From Pseudocalidococcus sp964653145 (GTDB taxonomy: Bacteria; Cyanobacteriota; Cyanobacteriia; Thermosynechococcales; Thermosynechococcaceae): DNA of 64,000 nucleotides. This document shows, piece by piece, positions 50,810 through 59,850 of this stretch. Where the stretch lies: positions 1 through 64,000 of the forward strand of contig CAZZCG010000017.1 of NCBI GenBank assembly GCA_964653145.1. The letters are read 5' to 3'. The notes beneath the pieces are model-generated. The model did not search any database. It was not told where the DNA came from and saw only the letters and a list, made by a program, of their open reading frames with translations. Position 1 is the first letter of the stretch; every line of letters begins with the position of its first letter. The translations under genes and the position numbers were made by a program.

Positions 50810-51403
50810 TTAATTGGGCCAAAAATCCGTCACACTGTAGCCCAAGCTGGCCAACATTTGCCGCAGCAGGGGTAGGCTTAAACCAATGACATTACTGGGA
50901 TTACCTTTTATTTCCTGAACAAATAGGCCGCCTTTCCCATCCAAGGCAAAACATCCAGCACAGGCTAGGGGCTCTCCAGTGGCCACATAGGCAGAAATTT
51001 CGGCATCGGAGACTTGGGCAAACCTCACCTCCGTACAGTCAACCTCCACACACCCCTGGTTTTGATAGGCATCTATTAAGGCATGACCTGTCAGCAGTTG
51101 GCCGGTTTTGCCCCGCATCTGTTGCCAGCGCTGAATCGCATCCTGGGCATTTTGGGGTTTACCGTAAATTTCCCCCTCCAAGACCAACACCGAATCACAA
51201 CCCAACACCAAGGCCGGACGATTCAGGGTTTGGGCCACCACCTTGGCTTTGGCCTGGGCTAAGGTTTGCACCAGTTGTTCCGGCTCTGGAGCAGTAAAGG
51301 CAGTTTCATCAAGGTCACTGACTTGAACATGGGCGGGAATACCAACGCTGGCTAAGAGTTGACGGCGGGCGGGGGAGGCTGAAGCAAGAATCAAGGTCAG
51401 CAT
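50810..51403 (-). CDS. maf: Maf-family nucleotide pyrophosphatase
   Basis: Maf proteins hydrolyse non-canonical or modified nucleoside triphosphates (dTTP/UTP or m7GTP subtypes). The 197-residue protein starts MLTLILASASPARRQLLASV with the SASPRR-type motif, DLDET, LVLGCDSVLVLEGEIYGKP and the conserved QIKGNPSNVIGLSLPLL. I set the start at 51403; the open frame to 51652 overlaps the divergent Crp gene and its promoter. Its product name in yeast-like cell-division work (septum site) is historical. Confidence 0.93.
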   Translation of the reverse strand: MLTLILASASPARRQLLASVGIPAHVQVSDLDETAFTAPEPEQLVQTLAQAKAKVVAQTLNRPALVLGCDSVLVLEGEIYGKPQNAQDAIQRWQQMRGKTGQLLTGHALIDAYQNQGCVEVDCTEVRFAQVSDAEISAYVATGEPLACAGCFALDGKGGLFVQEIKGNPSNVIGLSLPLLRQMLASLGYSVTDFWPN

Positions 51404-51429
51404 AAAGGGGTAGGCTAGAGTGTAGAAGA

Positions 51430-51457
51430 TTGTCATTCGCTCTAACTGCAATGATAT
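51430..51457 (+). promoter_or_regulatory. Candidate promoter of the Crp-type regulator
   Basis: TTGTCA and TGATAT are separated by 16 bp, close to sigma-70 consensus, 55 nt upstream of the regulator's ATG. It lies in the divergent spacer with maf. Confidence 0.4.
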
Positions 51458-51512
51458 TCCCATCCGCCAGAGCGAACCCTGCTGCCACCACCAACCCCAC
51501 CCCTTGACGGCC

Positions 51513-52229
51513 ATGGAAACTGAAGATTTTAGTAAGCTTTTTCCACTATTTGATGCCGGATCTGCCGAAGCCCTTAGCGGTATGCTCAGTGTAGCCTGGC
51601 AAAATGAATACCCAGCGAATCGGGCAATTCTAATTGAAGATGCCTGGGGCAATGCCGTTTACTTTATTTTAGAAGGGTGGGTTAGAGTCAGGCGAATTGT
51701 TGCCAACAAGACTGAAACCACCATTGCGGTTCTCGGGCCTGGTGACTTTTTTGGAGAAATGGCCATCCTTGATGAATCTCCCCGCTCCACGGATGTTGTG
51801 GCCATGAGTCGGACTGAAATCATGGCGGTTCCGTCACAAAAGTTTATCCATGTCCTAATGCGGGAGCCAAACCTCAACTATCGAATGTTGCAGCTCATGG
51901 CCCAACGCCTACGACAGACCAACTCCCGGATTGAAACCCTGCATTATCCTCCTGCTGTAAAGTTAGCGAATGTCCTGGTGGGTTTGGGAGAACGATATGG
52001 CCAAACTCCAGGGGGTATTACCGCAACTTTATTTAATATTCCGACTCAAGACTTAGCTGATATGGCAAGTATCGGTACCGAGGAAACCGAGAAACTCATG
52101 GAGCGTTTTGCAGCAAAAGGATGGCTCAAAGTTGACACTCAGACCCAAGTCTTGCACTTAATGAATCTCTCTCAGTTGCGGCAGTTGATTGAACAACAGG
52201 CCGCCATTGTTACCATACCGCCGCGTTAA
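51513..52229 (+). CDS. Crp/Fnr-family transcriptional regulator
   Basis: A 238-residue regulator with an N-terminal cyclic-nucleotide-binding domain (about 25-130) and a C-terminal winged HTH (about 155-225). The phosphate-binding cassette FFGEMAILDESPRSTDVVAM retains the Glu and the R-S/T of cAMP receptors, so cAMP binding is plausible, as for SyCRP1. The recognition helix region is TQDLADMASIGTEETEKLME, followed by a basic-hydrophobic wing. Targets are unknown. ATG 51513 is preferred to the TTG at 51504. Confidence 0.88.
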   Translation: METEDFSKLFPLFDAGSAEALSGMLSVAWQNEYPANRAILIEDAWGNAVYFILEGWVRVRRIVANKTETTIAVLGPGDFFGEMAILDESPRSTDVVAMSRTEIMAVPSQKFIHVLMREPNLNYRMLQLMAQRLRQTNSRIETLHYPPAVKLANVLVGLGERYGQTPGGITATLFNIPTQDLADMASIGTEETEKLMERFAAKGWLKVDTQTQVLHLMNLSQLRQLIEQQAAIVTIPPR

Positions 52230-52269
52230 GGGTTAAATAAGGTTGATACCAAGTGTTCACCACGAGTAA

Positions 52270-52286
52270 TTTGGCACAATTGGCAC
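52270..52286. repeat. Short direct repeat upstream of an unknown gene
   Basis: TTGGCAC-AA-TTGGCAC (two perfect heptamers, 2-bp spacer) lies 125 nt before the ATG of the 52412 gene, in its promoter region. It may be a regulator half-site pair. Confidence 0.4.
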
Positions 52287-52411
52287 GGGGTACCATCTAG
52301 TTTGGGATCTGATAGCGTAGATTGAAATGAGTCAAGCTTACTCATAGCATAAAATAATTATACATAAGAGGAAATATTCGATAAAACTGTCGTCAAAGTT
52401 TTTGGCTCCCC

Positions 52412-53647
52412 ATGATTAACACGGACAACCAACCTAAGGCCAATGCCCACCGTCCTCAGGATCAGGCTCAATTAGATGACCGCGGCTTGATCCAGCAATT
52501 TATTGAGGGTGTTGTCCATGGGCAGCCCACAATTCTCTCAAACCCAAAGTTGCGGGTTGATCTAGTTTTTGAAGAAGTGCATTTGCTCTCCCACCGAGAT
52601 GGCATGATTGCACGGGTGAAGTTGGATGCTCCCCAGGCCGGGTTTGATGTCCGGGAGTCCAGTTCTTACCGGAGCTTGATTCAAGAATTACTCATTCCCC
52701 ATGACATTTTTCCAGTGGGAAAATCCACTACCGTTGGCTTTGCTCGCTATGAGTATCGCACTGTCCCAGAAGGCTACAGTCTGCAATACACCGAAGCGGG
52801 GGTGCTTTGGAAAGATCGTTGGAGTCGGGGTAAACGTAGATCCCTAGCGGCCGGGGGAGCTATGTCTGGCCTGGATGCTATGATTCTGCATCGCGGCACG
52901 TGGTACCCAATTCAAAGCACAACCGCTGCCAATGGCTTTGTTGTCATTAGAACCCTTGGGGATGAAACAACCCTGAGTGCCTCTGACTTTATTGTGTGGC
53001 TGAAAAAAGAGGTTCCGGCAACACAGAATAACGAGCCAGAAACCCCGCTGCACCGTTTTGGAGCTCGGATGAGTTCAGTTTCTAATTCGCCAACGCGTAT
53101 CCTGACTGGGCCACCCACTTCAACCTCTAAGTCTTCTTCAACCCCAAGCTATGCCGAAGAAATTGCGGAGGACGAAGATTCTACAATTCTGCAATTCAAT
53201 ACCCGAGATAGCTACTTTACCCAGAATGACGAAGTCAGTCTAGGTACAACGCATCAGGTTGAAACTGACGATGAGCCAACAATCTTACAGGCCAGTCCTC
53301 GGGAACAGCCCCATCCAACTGCAGAGTCCTTACCCTCCCTCCCACCTCCTAACCACCCAGAAGAATCTGCCCCCATCCCGACCCAACCTACCTACGCCCA
53401 GCAACAGTATCAACCACAACCCACCTACACCTACCAGGCCCCGGCCCAACCGGCCTACGAGTATCCATCTGCCCCAATTCCCGAGCCGGAATATCACATG
53501 GATGCTAATGCCCAAATGGCCCTGACCTATTTGCAGTCCAGCTTGGCCTACCTGTTGCAAGTGGAAAATAAAACCCAACAAGTCCATGCCGCTATTCGAG
53601 CTACGAGTATGGCGATTCAGAATCTCCTCAGCCTCTTGAATAGCTAA
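52412..53647 (+). CDS. Cyanobacterial protein of unknown function with disordered Pro/Gln tail
   Basis: I do not recognise this 411-residue protein. Residues 1-200 look folded (IQQFIEGVVHGQPTILSNPK to LGDETTLSASDFIVWLKKEV), with repeats of hydrophobic strands. Residues about 205-360 are low-complexity, Pro/Ser/Thr/Gln-rich (TPSYAEEIAEDEDSTILQFN, and a run of QPTYTYQAPAQPAYEYPS). A final helix (about 370-411: MALTYLQSSLAYLLQVENKT and on) could be a docking or oligomerisation element. No membrane span is present. The Crp-type regulator lies just upstream on the same strand (182-bp gap). Confidence 0.7.
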   Translation: MINTDNQPKANAHRPQDQAQLDDRGLIQQFIEGVVHGQPTILSNPKLRVDLVFEEVHLLSHRDGMIARVKLDAPQAGFDVRESSSYRSLIQELLIPHDIFPVGKSTTVGFARYEYRTVPEGYSLQYTEAGVLWKDRWSRGKRRSLAAGGAMSGLDAMILHRGTWYPIQSTTAANGFVVIRTLGDETTLSASDFIVWLKKEVPATQNNEPETPLHRFGARMSSVSNSPTRILTGPPTSTSKSSSTPSYAEEIAEDEDSTILQFNTRDSYFTQNDEVSLGTTHQVETDDEPTILQASPREQPHPTAESLPSLPPPNHPEESAPIPTQPTYAQQQYQPQPTYTYQAPAQPAYEYPSAPIPEPEYHMDANAQMALTYLQSSLAYLLQVENKTQQVHAAIRATSMAIQNLLSLLNS

Positions 53648-53676
53648 AGGGTGTTTGGGCATGATCTCAGCGAGAC

Positions 53677-53703
53677 TAGGCCAATAGAATAGCCCTTGGC
53701 CTA
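53677..53703. terminator. Bidirectional terminator-like hairpin between convergent genes
   Basis: TAGGCCAA and TTGGCCTA are perfectly inverted 8-bp arms around an 11-nt loop, placed between the unknown gene (stop at 53647) and carB (stop at 53710). There is no T-tract, so efficient termination is uncertain. The arms contain the GGCC core seen in the window-wide motif. Confidence 0.45.
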
Positions 53704-53709
53704 AGACGT

Positions 53710-56700
53710 TTAGGCGTGGTAATCCTGGATGGCTTTCACCTGGAGAGGATTGGTTTGCAACGCTTTGATCGCAGCGGCCGTGGCTTTAGCTCCCGCAATC
53801 GTGGTCACCATCGGAATTTTATAGGTTAAGGCAGAACGGCGAATCAATCGACCATCGGCCTGGGCTTCTTCTCCAGAGGGGGTATTCAAAATTAGGTGAA
53901 TCTGTTGGTTTTTGATGGCATCCAAAACATTCGGTCGCCCTTCATGGAGTTTGAGAATTAGCTCGATATTCTCCAGGCCATAGTCCAGTAAAGCAATCCG
54001 AGTTCCTTCTGTGGCCAAAACATGAAAGCCCAGAGCCTGTAACTCCTTGATCACTGGAGCCACTAACTTTTTATCCCGATCACTCATGGAAACAAATACT
54101 GTTCCCGATAAGGGGAGTTTTTGATTGGCGGAAAGTTGGGACTTGGCAAAGGCCTGGCCAAAATCCATATCAATCCCCATGGCTTCCCCAGTGGAGCGCA
54201 TTTCCGGGCCGAGGAGGGTATCGGTGCCAGCAAATTTCTCAAAGGGCAAGACGGCTTCCTTCACAGCCACATGATTCGGAATAATTTCTTCTGTCAGTCC
54301 AAGTTCCGCTAAGGTTTTCCCCGACATCAAACGGGCGGCAATTTTAGCGAGGGGTACCCCAATCGCTTTTGAAACAAAGGGTACAGTCCGCGAGGCACGG
54401 GGATTAGCTTCAATCATAAAAATCTGATCGCCCTGGACAGCCAACTGCAAATTCATCAGGCCAACCACATTCAACGCTTTGGCTAAGGCGACACTCCAGG
54501 CCCGGATTGTTTCTAGAATCTGCGGCGGCAAGGTTTGGGGCGGCAAGCTACAGGCAGAATCTCCCGAGTGAATCCCGGCCTGTTCAATGTGCTCCATCAC
54601 CCCACCAATCACCACATTTCCCTGAGCATCAGCAATGGCATCCACATCCACTTCAATGGCATTTTCCAGGAATTTATCAATCAAGATCGGGTGATCTGGC
54701 TCCACCTGGACGGCATAGGTCATGTAGCGTTCCAACTCGCTGTCTGAATAGACAATTTCCATGGCCCGACCGCCTAAAACATAACTGGGACGGACAACAA
54801 CGGGGTAACTAATCCGTTGGGCGACAGCGAGGGCTTCATTAAAGCTACGGGCCAAGCCATTGGCGGGTTGGGGAATATCTAACTCCCGTAAAATCCGTTC
54901 AAACCGCTCCCGATCTTCGGCAATATCAATGGAATCCGGCGAAGTTCCCCAAATTTTTGTTGTGCCTTCGGGGCCTTGTTGGTTGAGATAGGCCTGCAAT
55001 GGCACTGCCAGTTTTAGGGGAGTTTGCCCGCCAAATTGAATGATTACCCCGACGGGTTTCTCGACTTCAATAATGTTTAGGACATCCTCTTTGGTCAAAG
55101 GTTCAAAATAGAGACGGTCGCTGGTGTCGTAATCCGTGGAAACCGTCTCTGGGTTGGAGTTGACCATGATCGTTTCATAGCCATCGTCAGACAAGGCATA
55201 GGCCGCGTGACAACAGCAATAGTCAAACTCAATCCCTTGCCCAATCCGGTTCGGGCCAGAACCTAAAATCATCACCCGCGGTTTAGTGGCCGGTAAGACT
55301 TCTGAGTCGGGGGCAATAGTTTCCACTTGGCCGGTTTCTAAATTCACCCGTTGTGTGGGGCGTTCATAGGCCGAGTAGTAGTAGGGGGTGGTGGCCTCAA
55401 ATTCGGCGGCGCAGGTATCCACGGTTTTATAGACCGGAATCACAGCCAAAGACTTGCGATAGGCCCGCACTTGGTCTTCGGTGGATTTAGTTGCGTAGGC
55501 TATTTGGCGATCACTGAATCCCTGTTGTTTCACCGTCCACATCTCATCGGCAGTGATCTGAGTTAACGCCTTACGTTTGAGGAATTTTTCCGTGTCCAAT
55601 AGCTCCTTAAACTCGTTCAAAAACCAGGGATCAATAGCGGTGAGTTCGTAAATATCTTCAACGGTCATTCCCATGAGCATGGCCTGGCGCAGGGTGAGAA
55701 TGCGTTCGGGGTTAGGTGTGCGTAAACTTGCTCGAATCTGCTCCAAGCTAGGGAGTTTTTCCGAGCGATCACAGCCCCAACCCGCCCGACCAGTTTCCAG
55801 CGACCGTAAGGCTTTTTGAAATGACTCTTGGAACGTCCGTCCCATGGCCATTGCTTCCCCGACGGATTTCATTTGGGTCGTCAGGACGGGTTGAGAACCG
55901 GGGAATTTTTCAAAGGCAAAGCGGGGAATTTTCGTCACCACATAGTCAATGGTGGGCTCAAAGCTGGCCGGGGTTTTTCGGGTAATGTCGTTGGGAATTT
56001 CATCCAGAGTATAGCCCACCGCCAGTTTGGCCGCCATCTTGGCAATCGGAAAGCCCGTCGCCTTCGAAGCTAGGGCCGAAGACCGAGAGACTCGAGGATT
56101 CATCTCAATCACAATGAAGTCGCCAGTGTCCGGATTCACCGCAAATTGAATATTGGATCCGCCGGTTTCTACGCCAATTTCCCGAATGATCTTAATCGAG
56201 GCATCCCTGAGGCGTTGATACTCTTTATCTGTTAGGGTTTGGGCGGGGGCCACGGTAATCGAGTCGCCCGTGTGAATTCCCATGGGATCAATGTTTTCAA
56301 TCGAGCAAATGATCACGACGTTATCGGCTAAATCCCGCATCACCTCCAGCTCGTACTCTTTCCAGCCAATCAGAGACTGCTCAATCAAAATCTGGGAAAC
56401 TGGGCTGGCATCTAACCCGGACGCTGCAATTTCTTCAAATTCTTCCTGGTTGTAGGCAATTCCGCCTCCAGTGCCCCCCAAGGTAAACGCCGGTCGAATA
56501 ATCAATGGATAGGTTCCGATCTTTTGGGCAATTGCCTTAGACTCTTCCATGGTTTCCGCCAGGCCAGAGGGACAAACTGGCACACCAATTCGCGCCATGG
56601 CTTCTTTAAACAGTTTCCGGTCTTCGGCCATTTCAATCGCGGGTAATTTCGCCCCAATCAACTCCACCCCGTATTTTTCCAAAGCCCCAGACTTGGCTAA

Positions 56701-57003
56701 ACTCACGGCTAAATTCAAGGCTGTTTGACCGCCCATGGTCGGGAGCATGGCATCGGGCTTTTCTTTGGCAATCACCTTTTCGACAATTTCTGGGGTCAGC
56801 GGTTCAATGTAGGTGTGATCTGCCGTTTCCGGATCCGTCATGATCGTGGCCGGATTGGAGTTAATCAGGATCACCTCGTAGCCTTCTTCCCGTAACGCCT
56901 TACAGGCCTGGGTGCCGGAGTAGTCAAATTCACAGGCCTGGCCAATCACAATCGGGCCAGAACCAATTAGGAGAATTTTTTTCAGGTCAGTACGACGAGG
57001 CAT
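53710..57003 (-). CDS. carB: Carbamoyl-phosphate synthase large subunit
   Basis: CarB makes carbamoyl phosphate from ammonia (from CarA), bicarbonate and ATP for arginine and pyrimidine synthesis. The 1097-residue protein shows the doubled architecture: two ATP-grasp halves (KILLIGSGPIVIGQACEFDY near the start and RVMILGSGPNRIGQGIEFDY in the middle), each with RPAFTLGGTGGGIA or RPSYVLGGRAMEIV, an oligomerisation region between, and a C-terminal MGS-like allosteric domain (VFVSMSDRDKKLVAPVIKEL, and on). Length is normal. The ATG is 3' of a 164-bp spacer from the CBS-domain gene. Confidence 0.98.
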   Translation of the reverse strand: MPRRTDLKKILLIGSGPIVIGQACEFDYSGTQACKALREEGYEVILINSNPATIMTDPETADHTYIEPLTPEIVEKVIAKEKPDAMLPTMGGQTALNLAVSLAKSGALEKYGVELIGAKLPAIEMAEDRKLFKEAMARIGVPVCPSGLAETMEESKAIAQKIGTYPLIIRPAFTLGGTGGGIAYNQEEFEEIAASGLDASPVSQILIEQSLIGWKEYELEVMRDLADNVVIICSIENIDPMGIHTGDSITVAPAQTLTDKEYQRLRDASIKIIREIGVETGGSNIQFAVNPDTGDFIVIEMNPRVSRSSALASKATGFPIAKMAAKLAVGYTLDEIPNDITRKTPASFEPTIDYVVTKIPRFAFEKFPGSQPVLTTQMKSVGEAMAMGRTFQESFQKALRSLETGRAGWGCDRSEKLPSLEQIRASLRTPNPERILTLRQAMLMGMTVEDIYELTAIDPWFLNEFKELLDTEKFLKRKALTQITADEMWTVKQQGFSDRQIAYATKSTEDQVRAYRKSLAVIPVYKTVDTCAAEFEATTPYYYSAYERPTQRVNLETGQVETIAPDSEVLPATKPRVMILGSGPNRIGQGIEFDYCCCHAAYALSDDGYETIMVNSNPETVSTDYDTSDRLYFEPLTKEDVLNIIEVEKPVGVIIQFGGQTPLKLAVPLQAYLNQQGPEGTTKIWGTSPDSIDIAEDRERFERILRELDIPQPANGLARSFNEALAVAQRISYPVVVRPSYVLGGRAMEIVYSDSELERYMTYAVQVEPDHPILIDKFLENAIEVDVDAIADAQGNVVIGGVMEHIEQAGIHSGDSACSLPPQTLPPQILETIRAWSVALAKALNVVGLMNLQLAVQGDQIFMIEANPRASRTVPFVSKAIGVPLAKIAARLMSGKTLAELGLTEEIIPNHVAVKEAVLPFEKFAGTDTLLGPEMRSTGEAMGIDMDFGQAFAKSQLSANQKLPLSGTVFVSMSDRDKKLVAPVIKELQALGFHVLATEGTRIALLDYGLENIELILKLHEGRPNVLDAIKNQQIHLILNTPSGEEAQADGRLIRRSALTYKIPMVTTIAGAKATAAAIKALQTNPLQVKAIQDYHA

Positions 57004-57167
57004 AGATCACAGCGGCCAATCAAGAGTCTTATCAATCCTACACTCAAAAATCAGGTATGCTTTGTTGCTTAATTAGCTGCAATAAGACGACTTCAGCCAG
57101 CATCAGGCTTGGTCAAGCACCCCATAGTCAAAAAGGGGATACAAAAACTACGGAAAAATTCAAAATC

Positions 57168-58262
57168 CTAGGTGGATAAGGGAGCAATGCGGCGCGGGCG
57201 AGGTCGAAGCCAAGAACGTAAATCGGTTTCATCATAGATTTCCCCCACCAGTTCTTCGAGGATGTCCTCCAGGGTCACCAGGCCAACGGTACCGCCATAC
57301 TCATCGACCACAATGACCAGATGTAATTGCTCCACTAACATTTCTTTGAGTAAATCAGCGACCCGCTTTGTTTCAGGAATATAGACTGGGGCATCCATGA
57401 CAGCGGTCAGGGCCTGAGGACTTTCTTGATTGAGGGATTTTAGAGCTTGTTTGAGATTGATGACGCCAATAATTTCGTCTTTACTTTCTTCCTGCACTGG
57501 AATCCTGGAGTAGCCCGTTTCCAAACACAAATCAATCAGGTCTTGTAAGCTCGCATCTTTAGGAATGGTCTGCATATCTGTGCGGGGGCGAACAACTTCG
57601 CGGACACAGAGCTGATCTAGAGCTAAGGTTTTATTGAGGAGTTGCCGTTTTTGGAGATCTAACTGACCATGACCGCCCAGAACTTCAATCATCAACTGCA
57701 AATCCTGGAGTGATTCCCGTTGTTTCACTGGATTGGGCTGCAGCAAACGCAATAACCACTGAACAATCTTTTCAAGGACATAAATAAATGGCCCCAACAG
57801 CACCGATAGCCCGTAAATTGGGCGCACCACAGCTTTAAAGATTGGCATGGGATTGGTGATCGCCAGAGACTTAGGGGTAATTTCACCAAAAATCAAAGTC
57901 AGCAGTGTAATCACTCCAGTGGCCAGGCCAATGGCAGCACTACCCAACCAGACCGTGAAAATGTGACCGGTCAAAATGGCTGCCACGTTATTAACAAGGT
58001 TATTGCCCACAAGCAGGGTGGTCACAAATCGAGTTCGATTTTCCAGTACCAAGCGAAATAAACCCGATGGGTCTCCATGATCTTTAATCAAGGCGCGTAA
58101 CTTGAGATTATCTAGGGCGGTGATTGCGGTTTCAGAGCCCGAAAAAATTGCCGAGAGCACCAACATCAGCACCAAGACACCGAGATCCAAGCGCAAGTCT
58201 CCGAGGAAAGCAGCGGCCAGGGGTAAGGGGGGCCAGAAATGGAGTAGCAATGGCGTACTCAA
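57168..58262 (-). CDS. CNNM/CBS-domain membrane protein (hemolysin-like, DUF21)
   Basis: A 364-residue protein with an N-terminal DUF21/CNNM transmembrane domain of four to five spans (LVLMLVLSAIFSGSETAITA, VTTLLVGNNLVNNVAAILTG, LTLIFGEITPKSLAI), then a CBS pair (about 210-330: VREVVRPRTDMQTIPKDASL and MDAPVYIPETKRVADLLKEM). The C-terminal acidic transporter-associated domain found in CorC is missing or short. Proteins of this group are implicated in Mg2+ homoeostasis; the name hemolysin is historical. The start is a TTG at 58262 and is uncertain. Confidence 0.85.
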   Translation of the reverse strand: MSTPLLLHFWPPLPLAAAFLGDLRLDLGVLVLMLVLSAIFSGSETAITALDNLKLRALIKDHGDPSGLFRLVLENRTRFVTTLLVGNNLVNNVAAILTGHIFTVWLGSAAIGLATGVITLLTLIFGEITPKSLAITNPMPIFKAVVRPIYGLSVLLGPFIYVLEKIVQWLLRLLQPNPVKQRESLQDLQLMIEVLGGHGQLDLQKRQLLNKTLALDQLCVREVVRPRTDMQTIPKDASLQDLIDLCLETGYSRIPVQEESKDEIIGVINLKQALKSLNQESPQALTAVMDAPVYIPETKRVADLLKEMLVEQLHLVIVVDEYGGTVGLVTLEDILEELVGEIYDETDLRSWLRPRPRRIAPLST

Positions 58263-58498
58263 TTCAGAAATTCACAAAGGTTAGCAAATGGGCCGTTGAA
58301 TGGGATGTTCCCCCTGAAAATATCAGAACTCATCTTAATGGATAAATTCCCTACCGCGTGGCCTGGGAGAAGAAATTCAAGGCGCGGGGCCATGACTCAC
58401 CATAGCTCAGCATCCCCTGGCTTCAATACTCGAAAGTCCCTCAGGATCAGTGCTTTGACTTAGACTAAAAAAACATCCTTTGCATTGGAATTTATCCC

Positions 58499-59770
58499 GT
58501 GACCCTTGCTGCTCAATCCCCTTCATCGGTAACGCCAGAACTCCTTTCGGTGACAGTTCGTCCAGATGCCCTCGGTCGCTTTGGTCAGTTTGGTGGCAAG
58601 TATGTCCCAGAAACCTTGATGCCGGCCCTGGGGGAGTTGGAACAGGCCTACTCCCGTTACAAAACTGATTCTGACTTTCAAGCTGAATTAGCCCAATTAT
58701 TACGGGACTATGTGGGGCGAGCCACACCACTGTATTTTGCCGAGCGGCTCAGTGAATACTATGCCCAGGCCCATGGTAGTAGTGCCCAAATCTATCTCAA
58801 ACGGGAAGACCTCAACCACACCGGGGCCCACAAAATCAACAATGCCCTGGGTCAAGTGCTTCTCGCCAAACGGATGGGAAAAAAAAGAATTATTGCGGAA
58901 ACAGGGGCCGGACAGCATGGGGTGGCTACGGCAACTGTATGTGCTCGCTTTGGCCTGGAATGCGTGATTTACATGGGTGTCCAGGACATGGAACGCCAGG
59001 CCCTGAATGTGTTTCGGATGCGGTTGTTGGGGGCCACCGTCGAGCCGGTCAGCAGTGGTACAGGCACCCTCAAGGATGCTACCTCCCAGGCCATTCGTGA
59101 TTGGGTCACTAATGTTGAAACCACCCATTACATCCTGGGTTCCGTGGCTGGCCCCCATCCCTATCCGATGATTGTCCGGGACTTCCACGCCGTGATTGGC
59201 CAAGAAACTCGGCAGCAATGTTTGGAAAAATGGGGTGGGTTACCGGATATTCTTTTGGCCTGCGTCGGCGGTGGTTCCAATGCCATGGGCTTATTCCATG
59301 AATTTATCCCGAATCCAGACGTGCGCTTGATTGGGGTCGAGGCAGCCGGCTCGGGGATTCAAACCGGTCACCATGCAGCCACCCTGACCCAAGGGCAAAT
59401 TGGCGTCCTCCACGGGGCTATGAGCTACTTGCTCCAAGACGCTGATGGCCAGGTGTTAGAAGCTCACTCCATCAGTGCAGGCTTAGATTATCCTGGGGTT
59501 GGGCCAGAACACAGTTATCTCAAGGATTTGGGTCGAGCGGAATACTACAGTGTCACGGACGATGAAGCCCTGACGGCTCTCCAACGCCTCTCAGAACTGG
59601 AGGGAATTATCCCCGCCCTCGAAACTGCCCATGCCCTCGCCTATTTGGATACCCTTTGCCCGCAACTGACCCAAAATCAGCGGATTGTGATTAATTGCTC
59701 TGGACGGGGAGATAAAGATGTACAAACCGTTGCCAAATACCTAGCCGAACACTCCGACCTAAAGCTTTAA
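58499..59770 (+). CDS. trpB: Tryptophan synthase beta chain
   Basis: TrpB condenses indole with serine to tryptophan, using PLP. The 423-residue protein has GRFGQFGGKYVPETLMPALG, the PLP Lys112 in LKREDLNHTGAHKINNALGQ, ETGAGQHGVATAT, GSVAGPHPYPMIVRDFHAVI, and the phosphate-binding CVGGGSNAMGLF. The GTG at 58499 gives the natural start. The N-terminal extension of about 20 residues beyond E. coli TrpB is common in cyanobacteria. The trpA gene is not nearby. Confidence 0.97.
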   Translation: MTLAAQSPSSVTPELLSVTVRPDALGRFGQFGGKYVPETLMPALGELEQAYSRYKTDSDFQAELAQLLRDYVGRATPLYFAERLSEYYAQAHGSSAQIYLKREDLNHTGAHKINNALGQVLLAKRMGKKRIIAETGAGQHGVATATVCARFGLECVIYMGVQDMERQALNVFRMRLLGATVEPVSSGTGTLKDATSQAIRDWVTNVETTHYILGSVAGPHPYPMIVRDFHAVIGQETRQQCLEKWGGLPDILLACVGGGSNAMGLFHEFIPNPDVRLIGVEAAGSGIQTGHHAATLTQGQIGVLHGAMSYLLQDADGQVLEAHSISAGLDYPGVGPEHSYLKDLGRAEYYSVTDDEALTALQRLSELEGIIPALETAHALAYLDTLCPQLTQNQRIVINCSGRGDKDVQTVAKYLAEHSDLKL

Positions 59771-59785
59771 TGCTTGGATTCACTA

Positions 59786-59832
59786 GGCCTGGGAAACAAA
59801 CCTGGCTGCAACCTCGATCATTTCCCCAGGCC
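59786..59832. repeat. Imperfect inverted repeat containing the CCAGGCC motif, between convergent genes
   Basis: GGCCTGGGAAA (59786-59796) and TTTCCCCAGGCC (59821-59832) are inverted copies with one extra C, 24 nt apart, in the 80-bp gap between trpB and the SLH gene. It may be a terminator for both, although no T-tract follows. Confidence 0.5.
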
Positions 59833-59850
59833 CCACTCAAAACAATCTCC

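Noticed and set aside
50810..51652. Maf with an 83-residue N-terminal extension
   Set aside because: The extension crosses the divergent promoter and the first codons of the Crp gene; Maf starts at MLTLILASAS.
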